Counted from the first letter of the stretch, positions 37,032-45,953 are shown. The stretch: 64,000 nucleotides of DNA from Opitutales bacterium (GCA_028042835.1 JAOFOL010000004.1:16761-80760), one strand, 5' to 3'. Program-made: numbers and translations. The notes: generated by a model not told the origin, from the sequence alone.

Positions 37032-37454
37032 TCAGCCTGCTCGGTCGATCTGCATCTGGGCGTAGGCCTTGATTTTTTCGCGCACTCCGGTTAGTCCGTT
37101 TCTTCGGTTAGGGGATAGGTGTTGTGTGATACCCACATCGGCGAGGAAGTCGGGCTCAAGTCGGACAATATCTTCGGGGCTTTCATCACTATACAAATCG
37201 CATAAGAGGGAGGCAGTGCCTTTGGTAATGGATGCTTCGGAATCTGCCTGAAAATGACACTTGCCTTCAGCAAAACTGGGGAATACCCAAAGTTGGGAGA
37301 CGCATCCTTTGATGAGGAAGGTGTCGATCTTATATTCTTCCTCGAGACCGGGGTTGTCCTTGGCCCGGTCAATCACATAGGTGAGCCGCTCTAGATGATC
37401 TTCAAAGGGAATGAGCTCTTCAACCAGTTGATCTCTTTTGGTCACTATACTCAT
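37032..37454 (-). CDS. sufE: SufE, cysteine desulfuration protein
   Basis: This is the sulfur acceptor that takes persulfide from SufS and stimulates Fe-S cluster building. The 140-residue length fits. The acceptor cysteine is in FLIKGCVSQLWVF, followed by FQADSEASITKGTASLL and HLSPNRRNGLTGVREKIKAYA, all standard. The ATG overlaps the stop of the upstream lipoprotein gene (ATGA, 37451-37454), so the two are probably coupled. No other suf gene is in the window. A disrupted duplicate lies just downstream. Confidence 0.94.
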   Translation of the reverse strand: MSIVTKRDQLVEELIPFEDHLERLTYVIDRAKDNPGLEEEYKIDTFLIKGCVSQLWVFPSFAEGKCHFQADSEASITKGTASLLCDLYSDESPEDIVRLEPDFLADVGITQHLSPNRRNGLTGVREKIKAYAQMQIDRAG

Positions 37455-37939
37455 TCAGCTGGTCTGGCTGGGACTTCGGATAATTCGAAGGAAAGATTTT
37501 CGTAACTAAATTCCATAATGTCCAGTTGGGGGAAGACTCCCTTAAAAGGAATAAATTCTTGGATGCGTTCGGTGGAAGTGAAAAGAGAGCTATTACCAGC
37601 AGTTTCCCCAGTAATTGGGTCTTCAACCGCTTCACATAAAATTTGTTTGGTGGAGTTGTTGATGTCTTGAATTTCGAAAGTCATGGAATATGCCGGGATT
37701 CGCACAAAATTTTCTGCATGAGCATCGAGGACATAAATTTGCAAAAAGCCGTCAGCATGCAGGACAAGTTCAAGGTTGAAGCCAGCTCCGTGTTCTCCAA
37801 CTTCGACAAGTTGTCCGCCATGGGGGGCAACATGGACATGGTGGCCCTGTTCGGATTCAGAATCATGTTCGTGAGAATCTTTTCCACAAGCAATAAAAAA
37901 TAAAGGAATAAAGAGAATAGTAATCAAATATGAATTCAT
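37451..37939 (-). CDS. His-rich lipoprotein
   Basis: This is a 162-residue lipoprotein: signal MNSYLITILFIPLFFIACG with lipobox FIAC. Then comes a His-rich segment of the mature N terminus (HEHDSESEQGHHVHVAPHGGQLVEVGEHGAGFN), followed by a small beta domain. The HVHVAPHGGQL pattern is shared with periplasmic proteins near metal-efflux systems, so metal binding is plausible. It overlaps sufE by four bases. Confidence 0.75.
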   Translation of the reverse strand: MNSYLITILFIPLFFIACGKDSHEHDSESEQGHHVHVAPHGGQLVEVGEHGAGFNLELVLHADGFLQIYVLDAHAENFVRIPAYSMTFEIQDINNSTKQILCEAVEDPITGETAGNSSLFTSTERIQEFIPFKGVFPQLDIMEFSYENLSFELSEVPARPAE

Positions 37940-38083
37940 GAAAATATAGTTTATCTTGGAAGTGAAGATGGATCAAGCCTAAGGGTCTTGGAGAAGTTGA
38001 GCTAATATTGAATTTCAGAGTGGTCTTTGTGTAGAAGAATTTCTAAGTTTATTGAAAACCCTTCCTAACCCTTATTTCCATTT

Positions 38084-39964
38084 ATGAATTCAAAAAAGAA
38101 TCTATTTTTTCCTTTTTTTATAACGCTAGCTTTGAGTTTTTCAGTTTGTTTTGTCGTTAGTATCGCCCATGCGTCCCAAAATAAGATTATTGCAGGATCC
38201 AAAACAGTTCGGGCAAAAGCCAAAGCATCCAACTCCAAGTCGACCAAGCCAAATATCGTGATTGTTATCACGGATGACCAAGGGTACGGAGATCTGGGAT
38301 GCACCGGAAATTCGGTGATTAAGACTCCCCACACTGATAAGCTAGCCAATGAATCGCTCTGGCTGACAGATTATCATGTAGCTCCCACCTGTTCGCCTAC
38401 GAGGGCGGCCTTAATGTCCGGTCACTGGACAAACCGGACTGGAGTGTGGCATACGATAATGGGGCGTTCCATGTTGCGGGAAAATGAGGGTACACTCGGG
38501 CAGTTTTTTAAGGAAAATGGATACGAGACGGGAATGTTTGGAAAGTGGCATATGGGGGATAATTATCCTTACCGTCCGGAAGATCGCGGATTTACCGAGG
38601 TGTATCGTCACGGAGGTGGCGGGGTGGGGCAGACTCCCGATGTCTGGGACAATGCTTATTTTGACGGCGGTTATTTCCACAATGGAAAAATTGTTCAGGC
38701 CAAGGGATTTTGTACGGATGTGTTTTTTGAATATGGAAATAAATTTATTCGCGAGAGTGTGAAGCAGAAGAAACCATTCCTCGCTTACATCTCTACAAAT
38801 GCACCACACGGACCTTTTCACTGTCCTCAAAAGTATCTTGATATGTATAAAGGTCAGTCGGGTAGAATCGCCTCTTTTTTTGGAATGATCACGAATATTG
38901 ACGATAATGTGGGGAAGACCCGAAAATTACTTAAGGAGCTGGGCGTTGAAGATAACACCATATTTATCTTCACCACGGATAACGGAACGGCGAGTGGTCG
39001 ACAAATTTTCAATGCCGGAATGCGTGGCCAAAAAGGCAGTGAATATGATGGAGGGCATCGCGTGCCATTCTTTATGCATTGGCCAAATGGTGGAATGAAC
39101 AAGCTGAAAAAAATAGATACCCTTTGTCATGCGGTGGATGTGGCTCCAACTTTGCTCGATCTAACCGGTGGTAAGAAACCCAAGGGTTATAAGTTTGATG
39201 GCGTTTCCATTCGAAAGGTGTTGGAAGCCGATGGGGATGTGAATTGGCCTGACCGAATGCTAATAACTGATTCCCAACGGGTAAAGGATCCGATCAAGTG
39301 GAGGAAATCATCCGTGATGAGCCAGGGCTGGAGATTGGTGAACCAAAAGGAACTTTATAATATCGATAAAGATCCCGGGCAGACCAAGGATATAGCTGGT
39401 CAGCATCCGGATAAAGTTACGAAAATGCAGGCCTTTTATGATCAATGGTGGGCGGAGTTGGAACCTACCTTTGCAGAGACCACGGAATTACATGTCGGCC
39501 ATAAGAAGCATCTTGTCGTCAGCTTGACCAGTCACGACTGGATTGGAGGGCCCACACCCTGGAATCAGGGCCATAATCGGAGTAAATATCCTTTGAAGAA
39601 GGGAAGGAGTGCTAAGCATGAAGGGCATTGGGCGTTAAAAGTTTTGAAGGCCGGAATTTATCAGATCGAAGTTATGCGTTGGCCAGCGGAATCGGGTAAA
39701 GCCATTAATGAGGAATTGGTTGCGGGAGCGGATGTTCCTGGGGAGAGTAAAGCATTCCGGGCTCAAGTGGGGCAGTCGATCGGTGCTAAATCAGCCACGC
39801 TTCGCTTGAACGGTAAGAATGTACAGACCAAGCCAGTGAGCAAGGGAGCGAAAAAGGTAGTGTTCGAAGCAAAGCTGACTAAGGGGAAGCATGAACTTGC
39901 TCCTTTTTTCAGCGTGCCTGAGGGCGAGCTTGGATGCTACTATGCGGTCATAACCACCAAGTAA
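38084..39964 (+). CDS. Sulfatase (S1 family) with C-terminal extension
   Basis: This is a sulfatase of 626 residues with a signal peptide (to about Ala30) and a basic, Ala/Ser/Lys-rich linker. The formylglycine motif CSPTR is at 103-107, the metal sites are VITDDQGYGD and TTDNGT, and GKWHMGDNYPYRPEDRG contains the catalytic Lys/His. After the catalytic domain (about residue 480) come roughly 145 residues with no sulfatase motif. They are probably a beta-sandwich domain (HWALKVLKAGIYQIEVMRWP) also present in the next gene in similar form. The next sulfatase begins four bases after the stop. Confidence 0.93.
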   Translation: MNSKKNLFFPFFITLALSFSVCFVVSIAHASQNKIIAGSKTVRAKAKASNSKSTKPNIVIVITDDQGYGDLGCTGNSVIKTPHTDKLANESLWLTDYHVAPTCSPTRAALMSGHWTNRTGVWHTIMGRSMLRENEGTLGQFFKENGYETGMFGKWHMGDNYPYRPEDRGFTEVYRHGGGGVGQTPDVWDNAYFDGGYFHNGKIVQAKGFCTDVFFEYGNKFIRESVKQKKPFLAYISTNAPHGPFHCPQKYLDMYKGQSGRIASFFGMITNIDDNVGKTRKLLKELGVEDNTIFIFTTDNGTASGRQIFNAGMRGQKGSEYDGGHRVPFFMHWPNGGMNKLKKIDTLCHAVDVAPTLLDLTGGKKPKGYKFDGVSIRKVLEADGDVNWPDRMLITDSQRVKDPIKWRKSSVMSQGWRLVNQKELYNIDKDPGQTKDIAGQHPDKVTKMQAFYDQWWAELEPTFAETTELHVGHKKHLVVSLTSHDWIGGPTPWNQGHNRSKYPLKKGRSAKHEGHWALKVLKAGIYQIEVMRWPAESGKAINEELVAGADVPGESKAFRAQVGQSIGAKSATLRLNGKNVQTKPVSKGAKKVVFEAKLTKGKHELAPFFSVPEGELGCYYAVITTK

Positions 39965-39968
39965 GACG

Positions 39969-41747
39969 ATGCTGAGGCTAGTCTTTATCCTATTTGGGGT
40001 AATTTGTTTACCCGGGCTTTGGGCGAAAACCAATGTAGTGGTCTTCCTGACTGATGATCAGGGGTGGGGGGATTTGAGCCTGAATGGAAATAGCAATCTT
40101 TCGACGCCCAATATCGACTCTTTGGCTACGGAAGGAGCTTCGTTTGACCGTTTCTTTGTTTGCCCGGTATGTTCGCCTACCCGGGCAGAGTTCCTGACTG
40201 GTCGGCATCATGTTAGAAGCGGGGTATACAGTACATCCGCAGGTGGTGAGCGAATGGATTTGGATGAGACTACGATTGCAGATCTTTTCAACAAAGCGGG
40301 TTATGCCACGGGTGCTTTTGGTAAATGGCACAATGGCATGCAGTATCCCTATCACCCACTTGGTCGTGGATTTGATTATTTCTATGGATTTTGTTCCGGG
40401 CATTGGGGGAATTACTACAATGCTTTGATGGAAAGAAATGGAGAACTGGTGAATGGGCAGGGATTTTGCGTCGACGATTTTACAACTGAAGCGATGAATT
40501 TCATCGATCGTGCGGTCAAAGATGACAAACCTTTCTTTGCCTATGTTCCCTACAATACCCCGCATAGCCCCATGCAGGTGCCAGATCGATGGTGGAATAA
40601 ATTTAAGGAGAAGAAAATGGAGGATATGCTGAGAAGCCGAAATCCAGACAAGGAGGATCGCTTACATCTTCTCGCGGCCCTGGCAATGTGCGAAAATATT
40701 GACTGGAATGTAGGGCGGGTCTTGAAAAAATTGGACCATTTGAAGGTGGCGGATGATACTATCGTTCTCTTTTTTCATGACAATGGACCTAACGGCAGGC
40801 GTTGGAACGGTGATATGGAAGGAAGAAAGGGATCGACCGAGGAGGGGGGGACTCGTTCACCTCTGCTAATTCGTTGGCCCGCGAGTATCAAACCCGGAAC
40901 GGAAGTAAAGCAGATCGCTTCAGTTTTGGATTTACTCCCTACGCTTACGGAATTGGCAGGAGTAGCCGAGAAACCTAAAAAGAAATTGGATGGAAGAAGC
41001 CTGCTCCCATTACTTTATGAAACCAAGCAAAAAGACTTAAATGATCTAAAGTCGATTATGCCACGTATTTTGATTTCAAGTTGGAAAGGCAAAATTGGTG
41101 CAAGAGACCAGAGATTTCGGCTGGATTACAAAGGGCGACTTTACGACATGGTCAAAGATCCCGGACAACGAAAGGATTTAAGTAAGAAATTACCCAAGAT
41201 CTTCAATCGATTAAATGAAGAAATTGAGAGATATAAGACAGAGATACTCGTTGAGCTGGGTGTGGATGAAAGACCTTTCGTAATTGGGCATCCTGATGTT
41301 TTGTGGACACAAATCCCTGCTCGGGATGCAGTTGCCAATGGAGGAATTAAGAGATCTAATATATTCCCTAACTGCAGTTACTTCTTGAACTGGAAGGACG
41401 AAAAAGACTTTATCAGCTGGGATGTGGAGGTAGGGAAAGCGGGGCTTTATGAAGTCGAATTATGGTACGCCTGCCCTCATAAAGATCTAGGGGCAGAAAT
41501 AGAACTTTCTTTTAACGGCAGATTTTTGAAGAACCGTATTACTCGGGAAGTAAATCCTCCTTTGCTAACGAAGTTTGATCGTAAGCAGAGGACTGAAGGC
41601 TATGTTAAACACTTCGAACCGATGAAGATGGGACAAATCGAATTACCCGCAGGTAAAGGAAAATTGAAACTACAAGCAGTTAAAATACCTGGTGCACAGG
41701 CTTTGGAGTTTCGGCTGCTTATGATTAACCGCGTGGTTGATAAGTAG
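39969..41747 (+). CDS. Sulfatase (S1 family) with C-terminal extension
   Basis: The 592-residue sulfatase is placed directly behind the previous one and is clearly related to it. The signal peptide is MLRLVFILFGVICLPGLWA. CSPTR begins at Cys68; FLTDDQGWGD and FHDNGPNGRRWNGDMEGRKG are the metal-site regions, and FGKWHNGMQYPYHPLGRG the catalytic one. A C-terminal beta-type domain (SWDVEVGKAGLYEVELWYACP) follows. The tandem pair probably works on the same glycan at different positions. Confidence 0.93.
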   Translation: MLRLVFILFGVICLPGLWAKTNVVVFLTDDQGWGDLSLNGNSNLSTPNIDSLATEGASFDRFFVCPVCSPTRAEFLTGRHHVRSGVYSTSAGGERMDLDETTIADLFNKAGYATGAFGKWHNGMQYPYHPLGRGFDYFYGFCSGHWGNYYNALMERNGELVNGQGFCVDDFTTEAMNFIDRAVKDDKPFFAYVPYNTPHSPMQVPDRWWNKFKEKKMEDMLRSRNPDKEDRLHLLAALAMCENIDWNVGRVLKKLDHLKVADDTIVLFFHDNGPNGRRWNGDMEGRKGSTEEGGTRSPLLIRWPASIKPGTEVKQIASVLDLLPTLTELAGVAEKPKKKLDGRSLLPLLYETKQKDLNDLKSIMPRILISSWKGKIGARDQRFRLDYKGRLYDMVKDPGQRKDLSKKLPKIFNRLNEEIERYKTEILVELGVDERPFVIGHPDVLWTQIPARDAVANGGIKRSNIFPNCSYFLNWKDEKDFISWDVEVGKAGLYEVELWYACPHKDLGAEIELSFNGRFLKNRITREVNPPLLTKFDRKQRTEGYVKHFEPMKMGQIELPAGKGKLKLQAVKIPGAQALEFRLLMINRVVDK

Positions 41748-41764
41748 ACTAAGGGCTAAACTGT

Positions 41765-42811
41765 CTAAGCAGCTAATTTAACATCATCCATCGCCAGCTG
41801 TCTTTTCAATTCACGAAAACCAATCATTTTGTTATTATCCTCGTCCCAAAGACGATAATTAACTGACTTAAGACTGCTAAGAATACTTAGTTCTGGGGCA
41901 ACTTGAAAAAATGGATCCGATTTGTGACATCTTTCGAGATTATAATTTGGAATCATCGCATTCAAATGATGAATATGGTGAAAACCGATGTTACCAGAGA
42001 ACCACTGAAGAATTTTAGGCAACCTGTAATAACTACTGCCTTCCATCGCTGCAGTTGTAAAATCCCAATCCTCTCCTTGTGCCCAGTAAGTATCTTCAAA
42101 TTGATGTTGCACATAAAAGAGCCAAATTCCGCAAGTGCCAGCTACTGTCATCATCGTGACTTGGATAAGTAAGAAGGGAATGAATCCAAAAATTGAGCCC
42201 ATGCTTACGCACCAAATCAATAGAGCTAAATTCATGGTTTGAACGGAACGACGTTCACGTGGCTTACATTTTTTGGACGGAAAACGTTCCAGCACCATAA
42301 ACAAAAATAACGGTGCAAAAACAAAAAGGATAAAAGGATTGCGAACCAAGCGGTAATTAAATCGGGTCATGCGAGAAGAGGTAAGATATTCACGGACAGT
42401 TAAAGTCCATATGTCTCCAATACCTCGGCGGTCGAGATCCCCATTGGTGGCATGGTGCATGGCATGTTCCCAGCGCCAGTGATGATAGGGGGTAAATACA
42501 GACATGCCTGATATAAAACCTAAAATATTGTTCGCTTTCTTTGATTTAAAGAATGAACCGTGTCCACAGTCATGAAAAATGATAAAAGACCGTACTAGAA
42601 ATAAGCCGGCTAGGCCAGATAACCCAATTGTCAACCACCATGAAATCCCCAAAGTAAAATACAATACAATCCATATAGCTAAAACGGATCCTAGTGTATT
42701 TATGATTTGCCATATAGCCCTGCCCAGGTGCGGTTGTTGGTATTCCGCAACTAGCTCTTTCCATTCTGCCACTGATTTCATCGTGTCTTTATTTTTATTT
42801 TTATTTTCCAT
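41765..42811 (-). CDS. Fatty acid desaturase
   Basis: This is an integral-membrane acyl-lipid desaturase (DesA/omega-6 type), 348 residues. The three histidine boxes are HDCGH (80-84), EHAMHH (115-120) and HHIHH (278-282), with FYVQHQFEDTYW near 232 as in the plant-like Delta12 group. Four or more membrane helices surround them. It introduces double bases into membrane lipid acyl chains, so it may adjust fluidity at low temperature; regulation is not visible. Convergent with the sulfatase pair. Confidence 0.9.
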   Translation of the reverse strand: MENKNKNKDTMKSVAEWKELVAEYQQPHLGRAIWQIINTLGSVLAIWIVLYFTLGISWWLTIGLSGLAGLFLVRSFIIFHDCGHGSFFKSKKANNILGFISGMSVFTPYHHWRWEHAMHHATNGDLDRRGIGDIWTLTVREYLTSSRMTRFNYRLVRNPFILFVFAPLFLFMVLERFPSKKCKPRERRSVQTMNLALLIWCVSMGSIFGFIPFLLIQVTMMTVAGTCGIWLFYVQHQFEDTYWAQGEDWDFTTAAMEGSSYYRLPKILQWFSGNIGFHHIHHLNAMIPNYNLERCHKSDPFFQVAPELSILSSLKSVNYRLWDEDNNKMIGFRELKRQLAMDDVKLAA

Positions 42812-42871
42812 CCGCTATTCATGACATCAGATTATGGAAGAATATGCAAGTGCGTAGATAGCCCCGCGTTA

Positions 42872-43585
42872 TTACTTCTTAATTACAAAATTCCCCTTTT
42901 GGAGGAAACTGAGAATGGAACTCCTAACTTCTTGATTATTCATGAGAATGGGATGGGGAGAATGAAAAACTATAAAATCTTTCATCCCGTCGACTTGGGT
43001 TCTGGCTACAGACACTTTCCCGTCATCTTTACCAGGGATAAGTGTGGAGAGTATCGGGTTGATCGACCGGTCACCGGCAATCACTCCAAGCTCGAAGTCA
43101 ACCGGACCGAGGGAATGGGGTAGGCTTTCGCTTGATGTGCTAAGCTGAACCGCAGCAGGTCCGTTCATTAAACGGAAGAGCTTCACCTTGCTTAATTTGT
43201 CAACCACTTCACTACCTTTGTTTGGAGGGCCAAGCATCACTACCCTGCCAAGATTAGGAAGTGGGTGAGTTGCTTGAATTTGACGGAGAATGATTCCTCC
43301 CATGGAGTGAGTTACAAAATGAAGTTTAGACGATTCGGAGTTTCTGGTCCGGTTTATGATGTTTTTTCTTACTCGTTTGGCTAATTCCGGGATTTTGAAA
43401 TGACGGGAAGGATAATCAATATTAACCACAGAAAAATTGTGCTCAGAAAGAAAACTTTCCAGTCCATCCATTGATTTGGATGTACGGGCCAATCCATGAA
43501 GCAGGATAACATTTGAGGCTCCAATGCTTATGATTGAAGTCAAAAAAAATAGACTAGTGGAAAAAAAGACTTTTTTTAGTTTCAA
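42872..43585 (-). CDS. Secreted alpha/beta hydrolase, lipase-like
   Basis: The frame opens at 43672 inside the upstream gene, but TTG 43585 overlaps that gene's TGA (TTGA) and starts a signal-like segment (LKLKKVFFSTSLFFLTSIISIGAS). I take it as the coupled start, giving about 237 residues. The oxyanion region is VILLHGLARTSKSM, the nucleophile is Ser in THSMGG, and the acid/His are less certain, with a late His in IVFHSPHP. It resembles small triacylglycerol-lipase/PGAP1-like esterases. Substrate unknown. Confidence 0.75.
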   Translation of the reverse strand: MKLKKVFFSTSLFFLTSIISIGASNVILLHGLARTSKSMDGLESFLSEHNFSVVNIDYPSRHFKIPELAKRVRKNIINRTRNSESSKLHFVTHSMGGIILRQIQATHPLPNLGRVVMLGPPNKGSEVVDKLSKVKLFRLMNGPAAVQLSTSSESLPHSLGPVDFELGVIAGDRSINPILSTLIPGKDDGKVSVARTQVDGMKDFIVFHSPHPILMNNQEVRSSILSFLQKGNFVIKK

Positions 43586-44643
43586 GTTTCGAGCAGACGG
43601 ACAGGAGCTTCGTTTTTCAGATCTAAAAGGATTGAAATGTTTAGAAAGGTAATTTCTCCCATCGTTCGGCACCGTGAAAATCTTTGATCCTGATGAAATT
43701 TACCAAGATCTGATTTTAGAGAGTTCAATTGTTCATCGCTGGATATATGGTCTTCACACATTGATTCACGAAGGCGAGAAATGCGGGTGGGTGCGACATT
43801 AAACCTTCTTTTAATGAGAGTACGCTCTTCGCCCTGATACTGTTGACTAGTTTCAAGGTTAATCAGCCGACTACACAAATTGACTACTGGTAAATTATTT
43901 TTGAAGAATTGTGGCAGGTAGAAAGACTTTCTTCCTTCATAGGATTGTTGGTCAAAATCAATGGCCCTAACTCGGTATTGATTATGTTCAAAATCGGGAG
44001 TCATTTCTACGACATAATTATAAGCCCGCATATCTCCGAGCAGTCTTACAAAGCATCGTTCATTGAATTTGATAAATTCTTTGGCGAGCCGTACTTCGTT
44101 TAAGTCTTCACGTTCCAAATAATTATCAATGAAATCATCACCAGGAACCCCAATAATATGCTCCTCGACAAGGGTATCCCGGTCGACATGAAAATTAATT
44201 TCGTTAGGTGAAAGGAGCTGTTCCAGTTCTAGTCCGTATATGCGTGAAGCATCGGCTCTTTTGACATAGAAGTAATCGTGATTATCGTTGTAATGATTAA
44301 CGATACGAATGCGAAAGGGGCGGGTGTTACCAAATGTACAATAATCCACACGGTCAACATACAGGTTATCGAGAATTTTTTGGTCTCCTCCAGAGCGAAG
44401 TAAGACATAAATTTGCTTTAGGCCTTCAAAGATTTCCTTTCCGTAATGCTGATCATAGACCATGGTCTGCCAAAGAGTGTCCTCATTTTTGTCATTCATT
44501 AGAGGATATGCATCCACACTTTGCAAAAGATTCTCGTATTGCACGGGTAGTGAAATCTCGCGTTTGTACTGACTCAAGTAGTTGCGCAGTCTTCCGCTTA
44601 CCTGAAAAAACTTTTTCTTTCGCTGGAGGTTTTTGTCGATCAT
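43582..44643 (-). CDS. Protein-kinase-like fold protein of unknown function
   Basis: I do not recognise a family for this 353-residue protein. The middle looks like a degenerate protein kinase or aminoglycoside-phosphotransferase-like fold. There is a Lys-containing strand (FYVKRADASRIYGLELE, K128), a hinge-like EEHIIGVPGDDFIDNY (160-175), a catalytic-loop-like LGDMRAYNYVV with D204 and N209 in D-x4-N spacing, and a metal-loop-like RAIDFDQQ (D229/D231). The C terminus is charged and helical. No signal peptide. It overlaps the lipase-like gene downstream by TTGA, suggesting a common role. Confidence 0.65.
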   Translation of the reverse strand: MIDKNLQRKKKFFQVSGRLRNYLSQYKREISLPVQYENLLQSVDAYPLMNDKNEDTLWQTMVYDQHYGKEIFEGLKQIYVLLRSGGDQKILDNLYVDRVDYCTFGNTRPFRIRIVNHYNDNHDYFYVKRADASRIYGLELEQLLSPNEINFHVDRDTLVEEHIIGVPGDDFIDNYLEREDLNEVRLAKEFIKFNERCFVRLLGDMRAYNYVVEMTPDFEHNQYRVRAIDFDQQSYEGRKSFYLPQFFKNNLPVVNLCSRLINLETSQQYQGEERTLIKRRFNVAPTRISRLRESMCEDHISSDEQLNSLKSDLGKFHQDQRFSRCRTMGEITFLNISILLDLKNEAPVRLLET

Positions 44644-44784
44644 CGTGATTTAAAGTACTGACACGTAAATATCCGATTATGGCAACTGAAAGTAAATTCA
44701 ACCATTTTGGCTCTGATTGCAAGTTGTGTATCGTACAAGATCTGTTTAGGAGAAATTAAAAAATAATTTAAAACTTAAACTGAA

Positions 44785-45387
44785 ATGAAATTAATGCTCA
44801 TCAAACTATCTATTGTATTAAGTTTAGCCCAAGTTGCCTTGTTTGCGGTAAAGGATTCTTATTTAAACAAAGAAAAACTCATTAAAGAGATGCAGTCTGG
44901 AGGTTTGGTTCTTTATTTTCGACACGCCTCAACGGAGAAAGATTATGCGGATCAAGTAAATGCTGATGTAAATGATGGCTCCACTCAAAGGGTTCTGAGT
45001 GAAAAAGGGTGGCATGAAGCAGTTCATATCGGAAGGGCAATGCGGTTTCATGAAATTCCAGTAAGTAAGGTTTTATCAAGTGAATACTTCCGTGCATGGC
45101 AAACTGCTTGGCTGGCTTTTCAAAAATATGAAAAGAATAAGGATTTCAATTTCTTAGCCAGTGAAGAGTATTCTCAAGAACAAGTCGTCTTAATGAAACA
45201 ACGGGTTACTCCTTACCTTTCAACTGAGCATGGTTTGAGCGGTAATCTTGTAATTGTGGCACATGATGACCCGTTTGAGGCCGCAACTGGAATATATCCT
45301 GAACCCATGGGTACTTGCTATGTGGTTAAACCCTCAGGGAAGGGACAATTTACCATTCTTGGTTTTATAACGCCTGAGGGTTGGTAA
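44785..45387 (+). CDS. Exported histidine phosphatase family protein
   Basis: This is a 200-residue histidine-phosphatase (phosphoglycerate-mutase-like) protein with a signal peptide (MKLMLIKLSIVLSLAQVALFA). The catalytic RHG motif appears as YFRHAST (with the nucleophilic His), the second half as SSEYFRAWQTAW, and the C-terminal acid/His region as VIVAHDDPFE. It is probably a periplasmic phosphatase. It is divergent from the kinase-like gene. Confidence 0.8.
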   Translation: MKLMLIKLSIVLSLAQVALFAVKDSYLNKEKLIKEMQSGGLVLYFRHASTEKDYADQVNADVNDGSTQRVLSEKGWHEAVHIGRAMRFHEIPVSKVLSSEYFRAWQTAWLAFQKYEKNKDFNFLASEEYSQEQVVLMKQRVTPYLSTEHGLSGNLVIVAHDDPFEAATGIYPEPMGTCYVVKPSGKGQFTILGFITPEGW

Positions 45388-45469
45388 ATTAGTATTTACT
45401 GATGGGCAGTGTGTCTTACAGTACCTAAAATAAATTTTTAAAATCACCCATAAAGGCTCATCTTTTTTA

Positions 45470-45498
45470 TTGATACTGAGACTCAGTCTCAATACTAT
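45470..45498 (+). promoter_or_regulatory. Sigma70-like promoter with Fur-box-like operator in the spacer
   Basis: TTGATA (45470-45475) and TACTAT (45493-45498) are spaced by 17 bases. The spacer carries the hexamer array GATACT-GAGACT-C-AGTCTC (45472-45490), the 6-6-1-6 layout of Fur boxes (GATAAT-GATAAT-C-ATTATC). The perfect palindrome TGAGACTCAGTCTCA spans 45477-45491. A repressor bound there would block transcription. Transcription would start near 45505, the A of the next ATG. Confidence 0.6.
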
Positions 45499-45504
45499 CC
45501 CTCT

Positions 45505-45837
45505 ATGAGTTATAAAATATTGCAAATAGGAGAACACATTAGAAGAAATTTACAAAATCCGCCGACAAGGGAGATGATTTGTGAGAAATTCGGAATAACA
45601 GACTATTCATTGCGAAAGGGATTTAAGGAAAATTTTGGTTTAAATGTGGGAGAATATACCCGAAGTCAAAAAATAAAAACTGCAGCAAGATTGCTAAATA
45701 ATAGTGATCATTTAATTTCCACGATAGCCGAATGCGTTGGATTTAGAAATCAAAGTAGATTTGCTGAAGCTTTTAAGAGTCATTACGGTATAAATCCACA
45801 CCTTTTTAGGCAGACATGTAAGCAGAAAGTCGCTTAA
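45505..45837 (+). CDS. AraC-family regulator, HTH only, PchR-like
   Basis: This is a short AraC-type DNA-binding protein of 110 residues, the two-HTH C-terminal domain alone (HIRRNLQNPPTREMICEKFG, then LRKGFKENFGLNVGEYTRSQKI and ISTIAECVGFRNQSRFAEAFKSHYGI). Residues around LRKGFKENFG match the PchR/iron-responsive subgroup. No ligand domain is present. There is no Shine-Dalgarno and the predicted transcription start coincides with the ATG, so translation may be leaderless. A Fur-box-like palindrome overlaps its promoter. No siderophore genes are nearby. Confidence 0.8.
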   Translation: MSYKILQIGEHIRRNLQNPPTREMICEKFGITDYSLRKGFKENFGLNVGEYTRSQKIKTAARLLNNSDHLISTIAECVGFRNQSRFAEAFKSHYGINPHLFRQTCKQKVA

Positions 45838-45863
45838 CTCTTTTTAAATTAAAGGAGTTGTTT

Positions 45864-45953
45864 ATGAATCTTTCTGTATTTGAAAGATGGATTGAAACAG
45901 AAATTTTTTCCGATGAATATCGGAAGGATTCAGAGAAAATATTAAGCTATTGA
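45864..45953 (+). CDS. Possible 29-aa small protein
   Basis: ATG 45864 has a good Shine-Dalgarno (AAAGGAG, 45851-45857, spacing six bases) and starts 24 bases after the AraC stop. The 29-residue product (MNLSVFERWIETEIFSDEYR, then 9 more) is amphipathic and acidic, with no membrane segment. It may be a small protein co-expressed with the regulator or a chance ORF. No similarity is known to me. Confidence 0.4.
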   Translation: MNLSVFERWIETEIFSDEYRKDSEKILSY

